The notes under the pieces: generated by a model
Database searches by the model: none
The model's input: only the letters and a program-made list of their open reading frames with translations
What the model was told of the DNA's origin: nothing
Origin: Desulfobacterales bacterium
GTDB taxonomy: Bacteria > Desulfobacterota > Desulfobacteria > Desulfobacterales > JAHEIW01
DNA length: 42,722 nucleotides
Assembly (NCBI GenBank): GCA_030145015.1
Contig: JAQYWI010000026.1
Coordinates: 1 to 42,722, forward strand
Direction of reading: 5' to 3'
Position numbers and translations under genes: made by a program
Shown: piece after piece, positions 1-9,288 of the stretch
Position numbering within the stretch: position 1 is the stretch's first letter
Layout: each line of letters opens with the position of its first letter

Positions 1-148
1 GGTTTGGGGTTAACGTATTGGATTGATTGCAAATAAACTCTAAACGAACACGGAGGAAATATCAAGCACAAAAGTAGAATAAAAAATAATTATTTCAGTT
101 ATTTAGAAAAAATGCAGGAAACAATAATTTAAAAGAAGAGGAGGAAAA

Positions 149-1168
149 ATGATGAAGCGTTTCACATTATATGTAGTTGTCGTTATGGCGGTCGTTCTGA
201 CCTCAGGTTTAGTGCTGGCCGGTACATTAGCCGAAGTTAAATCCAAAGGAGCAATTTCAGTCGGTGTAAACGAAGGCTTGTTTGGGTTCTCGAAACCGGA
301 CGAAAAAGGAGTGTGGCGCGGTCTTGACGTAGATACTGCCCAGGCTATTTCAGTGGCGGTTTTCGGTGTTCGGGACAAATTAAAATTCGTTCCCTTATCA
401 GCCAAAACCCGTTTTACAGCCTTGCAGTCCGGTGAAATCGATGTATTGACGCGTAACTGTACGCAGACATTGGGCCGTGAAACCGCTCTGGGTCTAAATT
501 TTGTGCATGTAAATTATTATGATGGCCAGGGCTTTTTGGTGCCCAAGAAATTGGGTTTGAAAAGCGCCAGAGAACTCGATGGTGCCACGGTGTGTGTGCT
601 GCCGGGCACGACCACCGAGCTTAATGTGGCGGATTATTTCAGGGCCAACAATATGAAGATGAAACCGGTTGTTATCGAGAGCACCCCTGAACTGGCGAAA
701 ACCTTTTTTGCCGGACGCTGTGACGTCCTGACTTCGGATGCTTCCCAGTTGGCCTCAACCCGGTCCGTTGCTCCCAATCCGGCTGATTACATTATCTTGC
801 CGGAATTAATTTCTAAAGAACCCCTGGCACCTGTCGTACGCCATGGAGACGACCAGTGGTACGATATTGTTAATTTTTCGGTTCTGGCGATGATTGCTGC
901 TGAAGAGCTGGGAATCACCTCCAAAAACGTAGATCAAATGGTTGAAAGCAAGGATCCCAAAATCCAGAGATTTTTAGGTGTCACCGCAGGTAATGGCAAA
1001 GCACTGGGGATTGATGAAAAGTGGGCATATAATATCATCAAACAAGTCGGAAACTATGGTGAGGTCTTTGAACGCAATGTCGGTGTCAATACCCCCCTTA
1101 AAATTGAGCGTGGTTTGAATGATTTGTGGACAAGGGGCGGTCTAATGTATGCGCCGCCGTTTAAGTAA
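149..1168 (+). CDS. aapJ: Aap-type amino-acid ABC transporter substrate-binding protein
   Basis: Periplasmic binding protein expected to capture L-amino acids and deliver them to the two permeases encoded next. The 339-residue product starts with a lysine/arginine then hydrophobic signal peptide, with a probable cleavage after Val-Leu-Ala at residue 24. The mature start (LAEVKSKGAISVGVNEG) is typical of family 3 solute-binding proteins. The length matches the long AapJ/BztA subgroup rather than the about 250-residue GlnH type. The start is supported by a GAGGAGG ribosome binding site about 7 bases upstream; the second Met is equally usable. Followed by a hairpin terminator and then permease and ATPase genes on the same strand. 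Assignment to Aap rests on the operon and length; substrate specificity is inferred. Confidence 0.88.
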   Translation: MMKRFTLYVVVVMAVVLTSGLVLAGTLAEVKSKGAISVGVNEGLFGFSKPDEKGVWRGLDVDTAQAISVAVFGVRDKLKFVPLSAKTRFTALQSGEIDVLTRNCTQTLGRETALGLNFVHVNYYDGQGFLVPKKLGLKSARELDGATVCVLPGTTTELNVADYFRANNMKMKPVVIESTPELAKTFFAGRCDVLTSDASQLASTRSVAPNPADYIILPELISKEPLAPVVRHGDDQWYDIVNFSVLAMIAAEELGITSKNVDQMVESKDPKIQRFLGVTAGNGKALGIDEKWAYNIIKQVGNYGEVFERNVGVNTPLKIERGLNDLWTRGGLMYAPPFK

Positions 1169-1184
1169 TTGTTCAATTTAAAAA

Positions 1185-1211
1185 GGTGCCGCTGCCGGCG
1201 GCACCTTTTTT
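1185..1211 (+). terminator. Intrinsic terminator/attenuator after the binding-protein gene
   Basis: An 8-bp GC-rich stem (1185-1192 with 1198-1205), a 5-base loop and six T residues follow the aapJ stop by 16 bases. Placed between binding protein and permease, it probably allows partial readthrough, so that binding protein is made in excess over membrane subunits, as known for many ABC operons. Confidence 0.85.
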
Positions 1212-1288
1212 ATAATTTTTGTAAAAAAAGAATTCCAACGTTCTAAGCTTGTGACAGTGGCATACCTTTTACGAACCTGGATTTCATA

Positions 1289-2482
1289 ATGAAGAAAAAC
1301 ACAGACGCCGCGCCCAGCCCAACGTCGGGTAAAGTTGCTTTCTGGTACGATCCGCGTAAACGATCCATTCTTTATCAGCTGGCCGTCTTAGCAACGGTGG
1401 GACTGCTGGGATATTATCTTATTTCCAACACCCAGGCCAACCTTGAAAGACAATCCATTGCCACGGGATTCGGTTTTCTTCAAAAGGAAGCTGCTTTTGA
1501 AATCGGTGAATCCTTAATTTCCTATTCCGCTGCAGACAAATACGCACGCGCTTTATTTGTTGGCGTTTTAAATACGCTGCTGGTCTCTTTTATCGGGATT
1601 ATCCTAACGGTTATACTCGGCACCCTCATCGGTATCGCTCGCTTATCAACGAATTGGCTGGTATCCAGACTGGCGGCTGGCTTTATTGAAGTCTTTCAGG
1701 ACATACCGATACTGTTGCAGCTTTTCTTCTGGTATGCATTCTTTTATGAAATGCTCCCGTCGCCCAGACAGGCATTAAAGCCGTTTACCGGTGTTTTCTT
1801 GTGTAATCGCGGCCTTGTTTTTGCCGTACCGCAGTTCCACCCAACGCATATTTATATGGCCATCGCTTTTATGGCAGGTTGTTTAAGTGTATATTTTCTG
1901 CGGCGCTGGGCGCGCAAGCGACAGGCAAAAACCGGAATGATCTTTCCCGTTTTTAGCGCATCCGTCGGCATTCTTATCTTGCTTCCGCTTTTGGCCTGGT
2001 TGGCGGGGGGAACTCCAACCGCGATGAGTGTTCCTGAACTCAAAGGTTTCAATTTTCAAGGCGGGCTTAATGTCAGCCCCGAATTCGCTGCCCTTTTACT
2101 GGGTTTAGTACTTTATACGGCAGCCTTTGTTGCTGAAGCAGTCCGCGCCGGTATCCAATCCGTGAGCAAAGGGCAACAAGAGGCGGCTATGTCCATCGGA
2201 CTCAGACCCAACCGGGTTCTCCAATTGGTAATCTTGCCCCAGGCGCTGCGGGTGATCATACCGCCATTGACCAGCCAGATGCTGAGCCTTACCAAGAACA
2301 GCTCGTTGGCAGTGGCCATCGGTTATCCCGATTTTGTCTCAGTTGCCGGTACGACCATCAATCAAACCGGACAGGCGATTGAAGGCGTGGCCATGATTAT
2401 GTTAGTTTATCTCTTTTTCAGTCTTTCGACGTCTGCATTTATGAACTGGTATAATAAGAAAATGGCCCTTGTGGAAAGATAA
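1289..2482 (+). CDS. aapQ: Aap-type amino-acid ABC transporter permease, AapQ-like
   Basis: Inner-membrane permease subunit, 397 residues. A first membrane segment lies near residues 28-46. The permease core begins near residue 90 (ALFVGVLNTLLVSFIGI). It is split by a long central region with extra hydrophobic segments, as in AapQ/BztB rather than the about 220-residue GlnP type. The conserved cytoplasmic EAA loop that docks the ATPase is visible near residues 273-317 (EAVRAGIQSVSKGQQEAA then LPQALRVIIPP). The phrase NRGL in the central loop is also typical of AapQ. No strong ribosome binding site is visible before the ATG. The stop is 8 bases before the next permease, so the two are co-transcribed. 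Confidence 0.88.
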   Translation: MKKNTDAAPSPTSGKVAFWYDPRKRSILYQLAVLATVGLLGYYLISNTQANLERQSIATGFGFLQKEAAFEIGESLISYSAADKYARALFVGVLNTLLVSFIGIILTVILGTLIGIARLSTNWLVSRLAAGFIEVFQDIPILLQLFFWYAFFYEMLPSPRQALKPFTGVFLCNRGLVFAVPQFHPTHIYMAIAFMAGCLSVYFLRRWARKRQAKTGMIFPVFSASVGILILLPLLAWLAGGTPTAMSVPELKGFNFQGGLNVSPEFAALLLGLVLYTAAFVAEAVRAGIQSVSKGQQEAAMSIGLRPNRVLQLVILPQALRVIIPPLTSQMLSLTKNSSLAVAIGYPDFVSVAGTTINQTGQAIEGVAMIMLVYLFFSLSTSAFMNWYNKKMALVER

Positions 2483-2490
2483 ATAAATTC

Positions 2491-3591
2491 ATGGAAGCTT
2501 ACGTTCAAGAAAAACCAGCAGAAAGGTTAAAACCCCCTGTAACAAGCGTGGGCATCATCGGATGGGTAAGATCGAATTTGTTTAACGGTTGGTTTAACTC
2601 CCTTCTGAGCATAATAACGATATACGGTTTGTGGCTAATCGTGCCGCCGCTGATTCGCTGGACATTTATTGACAGCCTTTGGGTATCAACAGGGGCGGAA
2701 TGCCAGCAGAGCGATGGTGCCTGCTGGTCTATTATACCCGCCAATATAAGATTTATCATTTTCGGATTTTTTCCTTATGATCAGCAGTGGCGACCTTTGG
2801 TGGCTATGGTGCTATTAGTCGGCTTGCTGTTTTACAGCCGAAACAGAGATCACTGGAAGAAATCTCTGGCGTATGCATGGATTTTGGGCCTTTTCCTTAT
2901 GGGTCTATTGATGAAAGGGGGGCTTTTCGGTTTAATACCGGTGGAAACCGCCAAGTGGGGGGGGCTTCCATTAACGCTAATGTTGTCGGTCGTCGGTTTA
3001 ACACTTGCTTATCCCTTAGGGATTGTTTTTGCTTTGGGGCGCAGATCGAAAATGCCGGTCGTTAAAACGCTATGTGTTCTTTATATTGAATTGATCCGTG
3101 GCGTGCCCCTCATCAGTCTGTTGTTCATGTCTTCGGTCGTCTTTCCCTTATTTTTACCCCAGGGAGTTACCATCAACAATATTCTAAGAGCCCAGGTTGC
3201 CATCATCCTTTTTACCGCAGCCTACATCGCCGAAGTCGTTCGTGGCGGATTGCAGGCCATGCCGCGCGGGCAGTATGAGGCAGCAGATTCCATCGGATTA
3301 AATTATTTTCTGACCATGCGGTTGGTTATTCTTCCCCAGGCACTAAAAATAGTGATACCGCCGTCTGTGCAGCAGCTGATATCGGCCTTTAAAGATACTT
3401 CCCTGGTTGTTATCATTGCCCTTTTCGATGTGCTCAGAACCACACAGACGGTACTCAGCGATCCAAAGTGGATGGGATTTTCGGCCGAAGCCTATATTTT
3501 TGTTGCCCTGATTTATTTTTTCTGCTGTTTCTTTATGTCCAACTACAGTCGGCGTTTAGAACGTGAGTTGGAAACAGGGCTTAAATCCTAA
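2491..3591 (+). CDS. aapM: Aap-type amino-acid ABC transporter permease, AapM-like
   Basis: Second permease subunit, 366 residues, pairing with AapQ as the membrane heterodimer. Several N-terminal hydrophobic segments (residues about 30-160) precede the permease core that starts at about residue 150 ([19 protein letters not shown], a signature seen in AapM proteins). The EAA loop is clear: [20 protein letters not shown] followed by [11 protein letters not shown]. The gene lies between the first permease and the ATPase, with 8- and 14-base gaps. The family assignment is firm; the substrate is inferred from the operon. Confidence 0.88.
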   Translation: MEAYVQEKPAERLKPPVTSVGIIGWVRSNLFNGWFNSLLSIITIYGLWLIVPPLIRWTFIDSLWVSTGAECQQSDGACWSIIPANIRFIIFGFFPYDQQWRPLVAMVLLVGLLFYSRNRDHWKKSLAYAWILGLFLMGLLMKGGLFGLIPVETAKWGGLPLTLMLSVVGLTLAYPLGIVFALGRRSKMPVVKTLCVLYIELIRGVPLISLLFMSSVVFPLFLPQGVTINNILRAQVAIILFTAAYIAEVVRGGLQAMPRGQYEAADSIGLNYFLTMRLVILPQALKIVIPPSVQQLISAFKDTSLVVIIALFDVLRTTQTVLSDPKWMGFSAEAYIFVALIYFFCCFFMSNYSRRLERELETGLKS

Positions 3592-3605
3592 AAGAGAGCA
3601 TCCTT

Positions 3606-4382
3606 ATGGCCACTCAAAAATCAGAGAAGACAGAGAGTTCCTTGGCAAACGATGCCATCATCGAAATTCTTGAAATGCATAAGTGGTATGGCGATTTTCA
3701 TGTTCTGAAAGGCATTAACCTTACAGTCAAAAAACAGGAGCGTATCATTATCTGCGGACCTTCCGGATCCGGGAAGTCGACGCTCATCCGATGTATCAAT
3801 CGCCTTGAAGAACACCAACGGGGCAAGATTATCGTAGACGGGATCGAGTTGACCGACGACTTAAAAAATATCGAGAAAATTCGGACTGAAGTCGGTATGG
3901 TCTTTCAACATTTTAATCTATTCCCCCACCTGACCATTGTTGATAACCTTGCACTTGGGCCCATATGGGTCAGGAAGGTGCCCAAGAAAGAAGCCGAAGA
4001 GACAGCCATGCACTATTTGGAAAAGGTGCACATTGCGGAACAAGCCCGCAAATTCCCGGGCCAGCTTTCAGGCGGTCAGCAGCAGCGGGTTGCCATTGCC
4101 CGCAGCCTCTGTATGGCGCCAAAAGTGATGCTTTTCGACGAACCCACCTCTGCACTTGACCCTGAAATGATCAAGGAAGTGCTGGATGTTATGATCGACC
4201 TCGCCCGGGAAGGCATGACCATGATTGTGGTGTCTCACGAAATGGGGTTTGCCAAGAGTGTGGCTCACCAGGTCCTTTTTATGGACGATGGTCAAATTGT
4301 AGAGGGGAACTCCCCTGAAGAGTTTTTCGAAAACCCCCAACACGAGCGCACCAAGCTTTTTCTCAGCCAGATTTTACATTAA
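3606..4382 (+). CDS. aapP: Amino-acid ABC transporter ATP-binding protein, AapP/GlnQ type
   Basis: Cytoplasmic ATPase that powers the AapQM permease. In 258 residues all motor elements are present: Walker [10 protein letters not shown] (51-59), Q-loop ([12 protein letters not shown]), signature LSGGQQQR (154-161), Walker [15 protein letters not shown] with D178-E179, and switch His211 in VSHE. Roughly 18 residues precede the usual start of the domain. It closes the aapJQMP set; no clear intrinsic terminator follows. Confidence 0.93.
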   Translation: MATQKSEKTESSLANDAIIEILEMHKWYGDFHVLKGINLTVKKQERIIICGPSGSGKSTLIRCINRLEEHQRGKIIVDGIELTDDLKNIEKIRTEVGMVFQHFNLFPHLTIVDNLALGPIWVRKVPKKEAEETAMHYLEKVHIAEQARKFPGQLSGGQQQRVAIARSLCMAPKVMLFDEPTSALDPEMIKEVLDVMIDLAREGMTMIVVSHEMGFAKSVAHQVLFMDDGQIVEGNSPEEFFENPQHERTKLFLSQILH

Positions 4383-4684
4383 CTCGAAACCTACCTTTCC
4401 CCCGAAAAATGAAGCCTAATAATCGAATCTGTGCTAAAATAGGCCTCATTGGTTATTTGTTATAGGTTATGGGTTAATCCTTCAAAAAAAGAACAAGATC
4501 CGTCTTAATCTTCCGTTTCAAATAACGAATTACGAATCCGCCGCGGCGGATTAACGTCTGATTGAGCGGTAAAGGCTCAATCAGGGCGTTGTTGTTTAAG
4601 TTTATTACGCCTTTGGCCGATATAGACTCATATATCAGTATATTAGGCTTAATTTAAAGCCCACAAAACCAACCGGAGGCGAGC
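4383..4684. other. Intergenic region with two palindromes, no gene seen
   Basis: No coding frame is credible here. It holds a perfect 18-bp palindrome (4535-4552, a CCGCCGCGGCGG core) and, five bases later, a 10-bp stem with 7-base loop (4558-4567 with 4575-4584) not followed by a T-run. These may be protein sites or part of a transcribed leader for the next gene. The end carries a GGAGG ribosome binding site for the gene at 4685. Confidence 0.6.
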
Positions 4685-5452
4685 ATGAATTTATACTATG
4701 CCGATGGGGATCGTCAGGTGGGTCCCATCGGCAAAGCTGAGCTTCAGACGCTCATCAAGGCCAAAAAAGTTAATTCACAAACCATGGTGTGGCAACCCGG
4801 CATGCACGCATGGCAAGAATTGGGCCTTTACGTGCGCCGCAAGACTCGAGGTGATTCTCAATCGGTGCAACCAGCCGCGCCAAGCGCGTTGATCCAACAA
4901 TCGGTGTGCTCAGAATGCGGGCAGGCGTTTGCTGAAGATGATATGATTCGTTTCGAAGACGCCTGGATATGCGCTACCTGCAAGCCGATTTTTGTTCAAA
5001 AGATTAAGGAAGGCGTGACGGTTGCCGGTGCCATGGAATATGCCGGCTTTTGGATCCGCGTGGGTGCCTGGTTTATTGATTGGATCATTTTGGCAATTGC
5101 CACTTCAATTATTTATCTTCCACTTTCGTTTATGGGCATTTTTTCTTTTGATCAACCGGCTGTGTTTGCCATCATGAAATTGTTCTCCACGCTTCTCAAT
5201 TTTATCATACCGGCCGCATATGAATCCTGGTTTGTGGGAAAATATGCAGCAACACCGGGCAAGATGGCGTGTAAATTAAAGGTCGTAGTGGCAGATAGCA
5301 CCCAGGTTAGCTTCGCCAGATCAGTTGGCCGGCATTTTGCTAAATACATCAGCGGACTGATTCTCTGTATTGGTTACTTTATGGCCGGCTTTGATGACCA
5401 AAAACGCGCCCTTCACGATCGAATCTGTGATACGCGCGTGATAAGAGCGTAA
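4685..5452 (+). CDS. GYF_2/zinc-ribbon/RDD-domain membrane protein
   Basis: A 255-residue three-part protein. Residues 1-50 form a GYF_2-like (DUF4339) module (LYYADGDRQVGPIGKAEL, then VWQPGMHAWQEL). Residues 75-99 form a small zinc ribbon with Cys75, Cys78, Cys96 and Cys99. From about residue 119 an RDD domain follows, with the Arg and Asp residues (GFWIRVGAWFIDW), two or three membrane segments and the closing DDQKRALHDRICDTRV. RDD proteins are inner-membrane proteins of mostly unknown role. The ATG has a GGAGG ribosome binding site. It is the first gene of the envelope cluster; another RDD protein ends the cluster at 15629. Confidence 0.85.
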   Translation: MNLYYADGDRQVGPIGKAELQTLIKAKKVNSQTMVWQPGMHAWQELGLYVRRKTRGDSQSVQPAAPSALIQQSVCSECGQAFAEDDMIRFEDAWICATCKPIFVQKIKEGVTVAGAMEYAGFWIRVGAWFIDWIILAIATSIIYLPLSFMGIFSFDQPAVFAIMKLFSTLLNFIIPAAYESWFVGKYAATPGKMACKLKVVVADSTQVSFARSVGRHFAKYISGLILCIGYFMAGFDDQKRALHDRICDTRVIRA

Positions 5453-5510
5453 GAGCGATAATATTTTCGATTTTCGATTTTGGATTTTGGATTTGCTGAA
5501 GGAGTGATCT

Positions 5511-6074
5511 GTGATTTCATGTACCCAGTGCAAAACACCGCTCGGCGCTGAGGCGGTCAACACCTTTGCCCTGGTTCCCTGTCCCACATGTAAAGAATCC
5601 GTGCGCGCGGATGTTTATCCGGCATTATTTCGCAAACTGCCCTTCGGCCACACCGGTGATCTGGTGCAGACCGAAAAAGAAGCCGGCTGTTTTTATCACC
5701 CCGCTAAAAAGGCGGCCGTGGCCTGCACGGCCTGCGGTCGTTTTCTATGTGCATTGTGTGACGTTGAGTTTAATAGTCAGCATCTTTGCCCGATGTGCCT
5801 GGAGAAAGGCAAAACCAAGCGCAAGATTAAAAATCTGGAAAACCACAGGGTATGCTATGACAAAATCGCTTTATTTATAGCCCTGATTTCGATGCTGTTT
5901 ATCTGGCCGACTCTTATTTCAGCGCCGATCGTCCTTTTTATGGTCATCCGCTACTGGAATGCGCCCCGCAGTATCATTCCAAGGACCAAGATTCGTTTTA
6001 TTCTGGCTTTCGGGATTGCCTGTTTACAAATTGCCGGATGGGTTCTGATTTTTGGGAGCTTGATATCCGCTTAA
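5511..6074 (+). CDS. B-box-like zinc-finger membrane protein
   Basis: A 187-residue protein starting with GTG behind an AAGGAG ribosome binding site. The N-terminus has a four-Cys knuckle (Cys4, Cys7, Cys24, Cys27). A B-box-like arrangement follows (Cys60, His63, Cys72, Cys75, Cys80, Cys83, Cys93, Cys96). Two or three hydrophobic segments fill the last 70 residues, so the zinc part probably faces the cytoplasm. A related zinc module recurs in the gene at 7322. No enzyme motif is visible; a role in protein-protein contact is inference. Confidence 0.72.
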   Translation: MISCTQCKTPLGAEAVNTFALVPCPTCKESVRADVYPALFRKLPFGHTGDLVQTEKEAGCFYHPAKKAAVACTACGRFLCALCDVEFNSQHLCPMCLEKGKTKRKIKNLENHRVCYDKIALFIALISMLFIWPTLISAPIVLFMVIRYWNAPRSIIPRTKIRFILAFGIACLQIAGWVLIFGSLISA

Positions 6075-6263
6075 AGGAAAATTGAATATCGATGATTGAA
6101 TATTGAATATTGGAGGAATCCTATCAGTTTATTATAAAATTATTCCGTTTAAATATTCATTCGTCAGTTGTCTATTATCAATCTAAAGGATTGTTTCGCC
6201 GCACTCGCTATAACGACCTTTACAACTTGTTTAGAGATCAGCAAACAAGAAGCTAATTAAATA

Positions 6264-7322
6264 ATGGCAAGTGAGACTTCAACATACCAAAGACTGCCCG
6301 GTAAGAAAAAGGGTTTTCTAATCGGGTATTATACCCTCTGGCAAGGCTCCGACCATTTACTTCAGATATATTCCCGATGGGGTGTCGAAGACTATAAGCG
6401 GTTTTACTTCAACGACATTCAAGCCATCATCACTCGCAAAACCCGGGTGGGAAGCGTGCTAAATTTCGTTTTAGGTGCCATAACGGTTCTGTTCGGTTTT
6501 TTTGCCGTTACTTCCGGGGGAGGGTGGTCCGTTTTGCCTGCCGTCATCGCCGGCGTGATGCTGGTCATTTGGATAATAAACTTTTTTAAAGGGCCGACCT
6601 GTGAAACCTATCTTTTAACCGCGGTTCAAACGGAAAAATTACACGCGCTGCATCGTCTGAAAACGACGCAACCGGTGATGAATCGGCTCAGATCTCTTAT
6701 CGAACAGCGACAGGGGCGTATCAAGCCTGAGACCTTTGGGAAACCATCAGTCCATCCATCCACCCATCCAACCCAACGGACCTTGCCCGGCGGAAATAGA
6801 CAGATCTTAAAAACACAAAAGCCTGAAAAGGGCAGGGTGCATTTGGCTTTATTTGTTTTACTGGTGGTGGATAGTGTGTATATCGCCTTCAGTTTCTTTT
6901 ATACGCATGTTGCGCTGTCTTTGCTAAGCACCGCGATCAGTATGCTGATGGGAATCTGTGTGGTTGTGGCACTGGTCAAGCAGCACGAAAGCAACTTAAA
7001 ACAGTCGCTGCGCACAATGACCTGGGCGGCTCTGGGATATGTCTGCTTCTCATTTGTTGCCGGCTATATTGTCAGCATAACCTTAACATTCAAGCATCCT
7101 GAAATCTGGCAGAACCAGTGGGAATTGTTCAAGCTGATTTCCAGCATATCTCCCTGGGAAAGTCCCTTAATGATGGCGATTAACATTATCGCTTTAAGTG
7201 GTGCTGTACTTATCGGTGTCCCGGGGCTTCTCATGTTAAAAAATCCTCAGCAGGTCATACACAAACCCGCGGCATTACCGACGAGGCCCGTCCATACCGC
7301 TACGCCCAAAAGGATTTCCTGA
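6264..7322 (+). CDS. Membrane protein with N-terminal PH-like region, unknown function
   Basis: A 352-residue protein. Residues about 15-60 (DHLLQIYSRWGVEDYKRFYFNDI) look like the first strands of a bacterial PH/YcxB-type domain. A two-helix hairpin (about 67-112) then interrupts it, followed by a continuation up to the LHALHRLKTTQP segment. A low-complexity linker (about 155-180, Pro/Thr/His-rich) leads to four more hydrophobic segments. No catalytic motif is evident. The stop overlaps the next start by one base, so translation is probably coupled. PH-like assignment is by pattern only. Confidence 0.62.
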   Translation: MASETSTYQRLPGKKKGFLIGYYTLWQGSDHLLQIYSRWGVEDYKRFYFNDIQAIITRKTRVGSVLNFVLGAITVLFGFFAVTSGGGWSVLPAVIAGVMLVIWIINFFKGPTCETYLLTAVQTEKLHALHRLKTTQPVMNRLRSLIEQRQGRIKPETFGKPSVHPSTHPTQRTLPGGNRQILKTQKPEKGRVHLALFVLLVVDSVYIAFSFFYTHVALSLLSTAISMLMGICVVVALVKQHESNLKQSLRTMTWAALGYVCFSFVAGYIVSITLTFKHPEIWQNQWELFKLISSISPWESPLMMAINIIALSGAVLIGVPGLLMLKNPQQVIHKPAALPTRPVHTATPKRIS

Positions 7323-7648
7323 TGGAAGATCTGCAGCACCAGCGATGCTTCAATCACCTGTTACGGGAGGCGGTTGCCCGCTGCCCGGAGTGCCGGCGTT
7401 ATTTTTGTCGCGAATGCGTGACCGAGCACGAAGACAAAGTGTTATGTGCCGCCTGTCTGAGCAAAAAAATCCATCCTGACGCTTTCGGTCTAACCCGATT
7501 TAGCCGGTTTTCCCGGATGATCCATTTTTTGTTGGGTGGAATGCTTCTGTGGATATTCTTCTATTACCTCGGCCAAATTCTGCTTGCGCTGCCTTCCGCA
7601 TTTCATGAAGGGACCCTATGGGATTTAGGGTGGTGGAACAAACAATGA
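7322..7648 (+). CDS. Small B-box-like zinc-finger protein with one membrane helix
   Basis: A 108-residue protein with Cys9, His12, Cys21, Cys24, Cys29, Cys32, Cys42 and Cys45 in the same order as the B-box-like module of the gene at 5511, then one hydrophobic helix at about residues 66-90. Start and stop overlap both neighbours (1 base upstream, ATGA downstream), which indicates coupled translation. Two related zinc-membrane proteins in one operon suggest a shared partner; this is inference. Confidence 0.72.
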   Translation: MEDLQHQRCFNHLLREAVARCPECRRYFCRECVTEHEDKVLCAACLSKKIHPDAFGLTRFSRFSRMIHFLLGGMLLWIFFYYLGQILLALPSAFHEGTLWDLGWWNKQ

Positions 7649-9288
7649 AAAGGGCGCCGAAACAGCATCGCAAAAGTGCGATTCTTCTTTTAGAAGAAGC
7701 CGTGCATTTACTGCGAAAGGCACCCCTGTTTTTGCTTTCCGGTTACTATATCGGAACATTGCCGTTTATTTTGGGGTTGTTTTATTTTTGGGCCGACATG
7801 AGTCGCAGTGCCGATGCGCAGAGCTATCATGCGGTTGCCTCCCTGGGAGTTGCCTTGCTGTATATATGGATGAAATGCTGGCATGTTGTATTTGCCGCCC
7901 GGGTAAAGATGAACATCAGCGGACAACCGCTGCCGCAATGGTCCTATCAGCGAATCCTGTCGCTTATCACAACCCAGACCCTGATTCATGCGACCGCCTT
8001 TTTCATCTTGCCGCTGGCAGCCGTGATCGCCATTCCATTCGGCTGGTGCTATGCCTTTTATCAAAATGTCACTGCTGAAGCGATTACGGAATTAAGTGAT
8101 CTGAAAGCATTATGCAAAAAAGCGTGGTTTCAAGCCAGGCTGTGGCCGCGGCAAAATCATATTCTGCTGGCGATTTTTTTTATGTTTGGAATCGTCGTTT
8201 TTTTAAATATTGCCGGTGCAATTTATATCCTGCCGCACCTGTTGAAAAAATATCTTGGAATTGAATCCATGTTTACCCTGAGCGGGTCGCATGTGATCAA
8301 CACCACCTTTTGGGTGGTAACCATCGGCATTTCTTATTTGTGTATGAATCCGCTGGTCAAAACCGTTTATGTCCTGCGATGTTTTTATGGTGCGGCCTTA
8401 AAGTCAGGGGACGATCTGAAAACCGAGTTAAAAGGCTTGATGCCCGGCCGAACAGGGGGGGGTGTTATCGGTTTATTGTTTGCCGTATTATTGGCCGCCA
8501 ACCCCATCGCTTCGATGGCAACCGAAACAGGCTTTGCCTCGCCGGAAGCACTGGATCGTTCCATTGACGAGGTGATGGCGCAACGCGAATTTACCTGGCG
8601 GATGCCCAGGGAGATAACTGCCGAGAATGAAAAAGCACCCAGGGGACCGATTGCCTCGGTGGTGGCGTGGATAATCAATAAGCTGGGCCAGGGATTAAAG
8701 GCTGTTATTAACTGGATTGATGAACTGATCAATTGGCTGATCGATCTATTGCCCAGCGCTGATCACCGTATGGCGTCGCCCGATGAAAACTGGATAAAAT
8801 CCGTGCGAGTTGCCGTCATTGTCCTGCTCGTCGGGCTTTTGTGTACGCTGGTGTTTATCCTGTGGCGTTCCTGGAAGCATCGGCAGACCGTCCGGGTTGA
8901 AATTGCTGAAACCGCGGTTGAATCCACACCCGATCTGGAAGACGAAAGCACCACCGCCGATGATCTGCCGGTAAACCGCTGGCTGGAGCTTGCGCGCGAA
9001 TTAGCCGAAAAAGGATCGTTGCGTCAGGCCATCCGGGCTATCTATCTGGCGATCCTGGCCGATTTGGCCGCGCATGAGCTGATCACCATTGAAAAGTATA
9101 AATCCAATCGGGAATACGAAATTGAGCTGCGCAGAAGGGCCCATCAGCAAGAAGGTTTGTTAAACGCATTTTCCAAAAGCAGAGCGGTTTTTGAATGCGC
9201 CTGGTACGGGATGTACAAAATAAGCCGGCCGGACCTGGACCATTATGCTGCGATTCAAAAGAGGATGATGACGATTGCCCAAAGCTAA
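7645..9288 (+). CDS. DUF4129-domain membrane protein
   Basis: A 547-residue inner-membrane protein. The first 230 residues contain about five hydrophobic segments, and two more segments lie near residues 275 and 400. The C-terminal about 95 residues (NRWLELARELAEKGSLRQAI to the end) match the DUF4129 pattern, including the YKSNREYE stretch. DUF4129 is also the C-terminal part of some transglutaminase-like proteins, but no transglutaminase catalytic domain is present here. I prefer ATG 7645, which overlaps the preceding stop as ATGA, over the in-frame ATG at 7618, which would overlap by 31 bases. DUF4129 genes commonly sit with MoxR and DUF58 genes, as here. Confidence 0.78.
   Translation: MKRAPKQHRKSAILLLEEAVHLLRKAPLFLLSGYYIGTLPFILGLFYFWADMSRSADAQSYHAVASLGVALLYIWMKCWHVVFAARVKMNISGQPLPQWSYQRILSLITTQTLIHATAFFILPLAAVIAIPFGWCYAFYQNVTAEAITELSDLKALCKKAWFQARLWPRQNHILLAIFFMFGIVVFLNIAGAIYILPHLLKKYLGIESMFTLSGSHVINTTFWVVTIGISYLCMNPLVKTVYVLRCFYGAALKSGDDLKTELKGLMPGRTGGGVIGLLFAVLLAANPIASMATETGFASPEALDRSIDEVMAQREFTWRMPREITAENEKAPRGPIASVVAWIINKLGQGLKAVINWIDELINWLIDLLPSADHRMASPDENWIKSVRVAVIVLLVGLLCTLVFILWRSWKHRQTVRVEIAETAVESTPDLEDESTTADDLPVNRWLELARELAEKGSLRQAIRAIYLAILADLAAHELITIEKYKSNREYEIELRRRAHQQEGLLNAFSKSRAVFECAWYGMYKISRPDLDHYAAIQKRMMTIAQS

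Noticed and set aside
1..148. Regulatory RNA upstream of the transporter operon
   Set aside because: No terminator-antiterminator pair or known riboswitch core was visible in the AT-rich leader.
7618..9288. Transglutaminase-like enzyme for the DUF4129 protein
   Set aside because: Only the C-terminal DUF4129 region matches; there is no Cys-His-Asp transglutaminase core.
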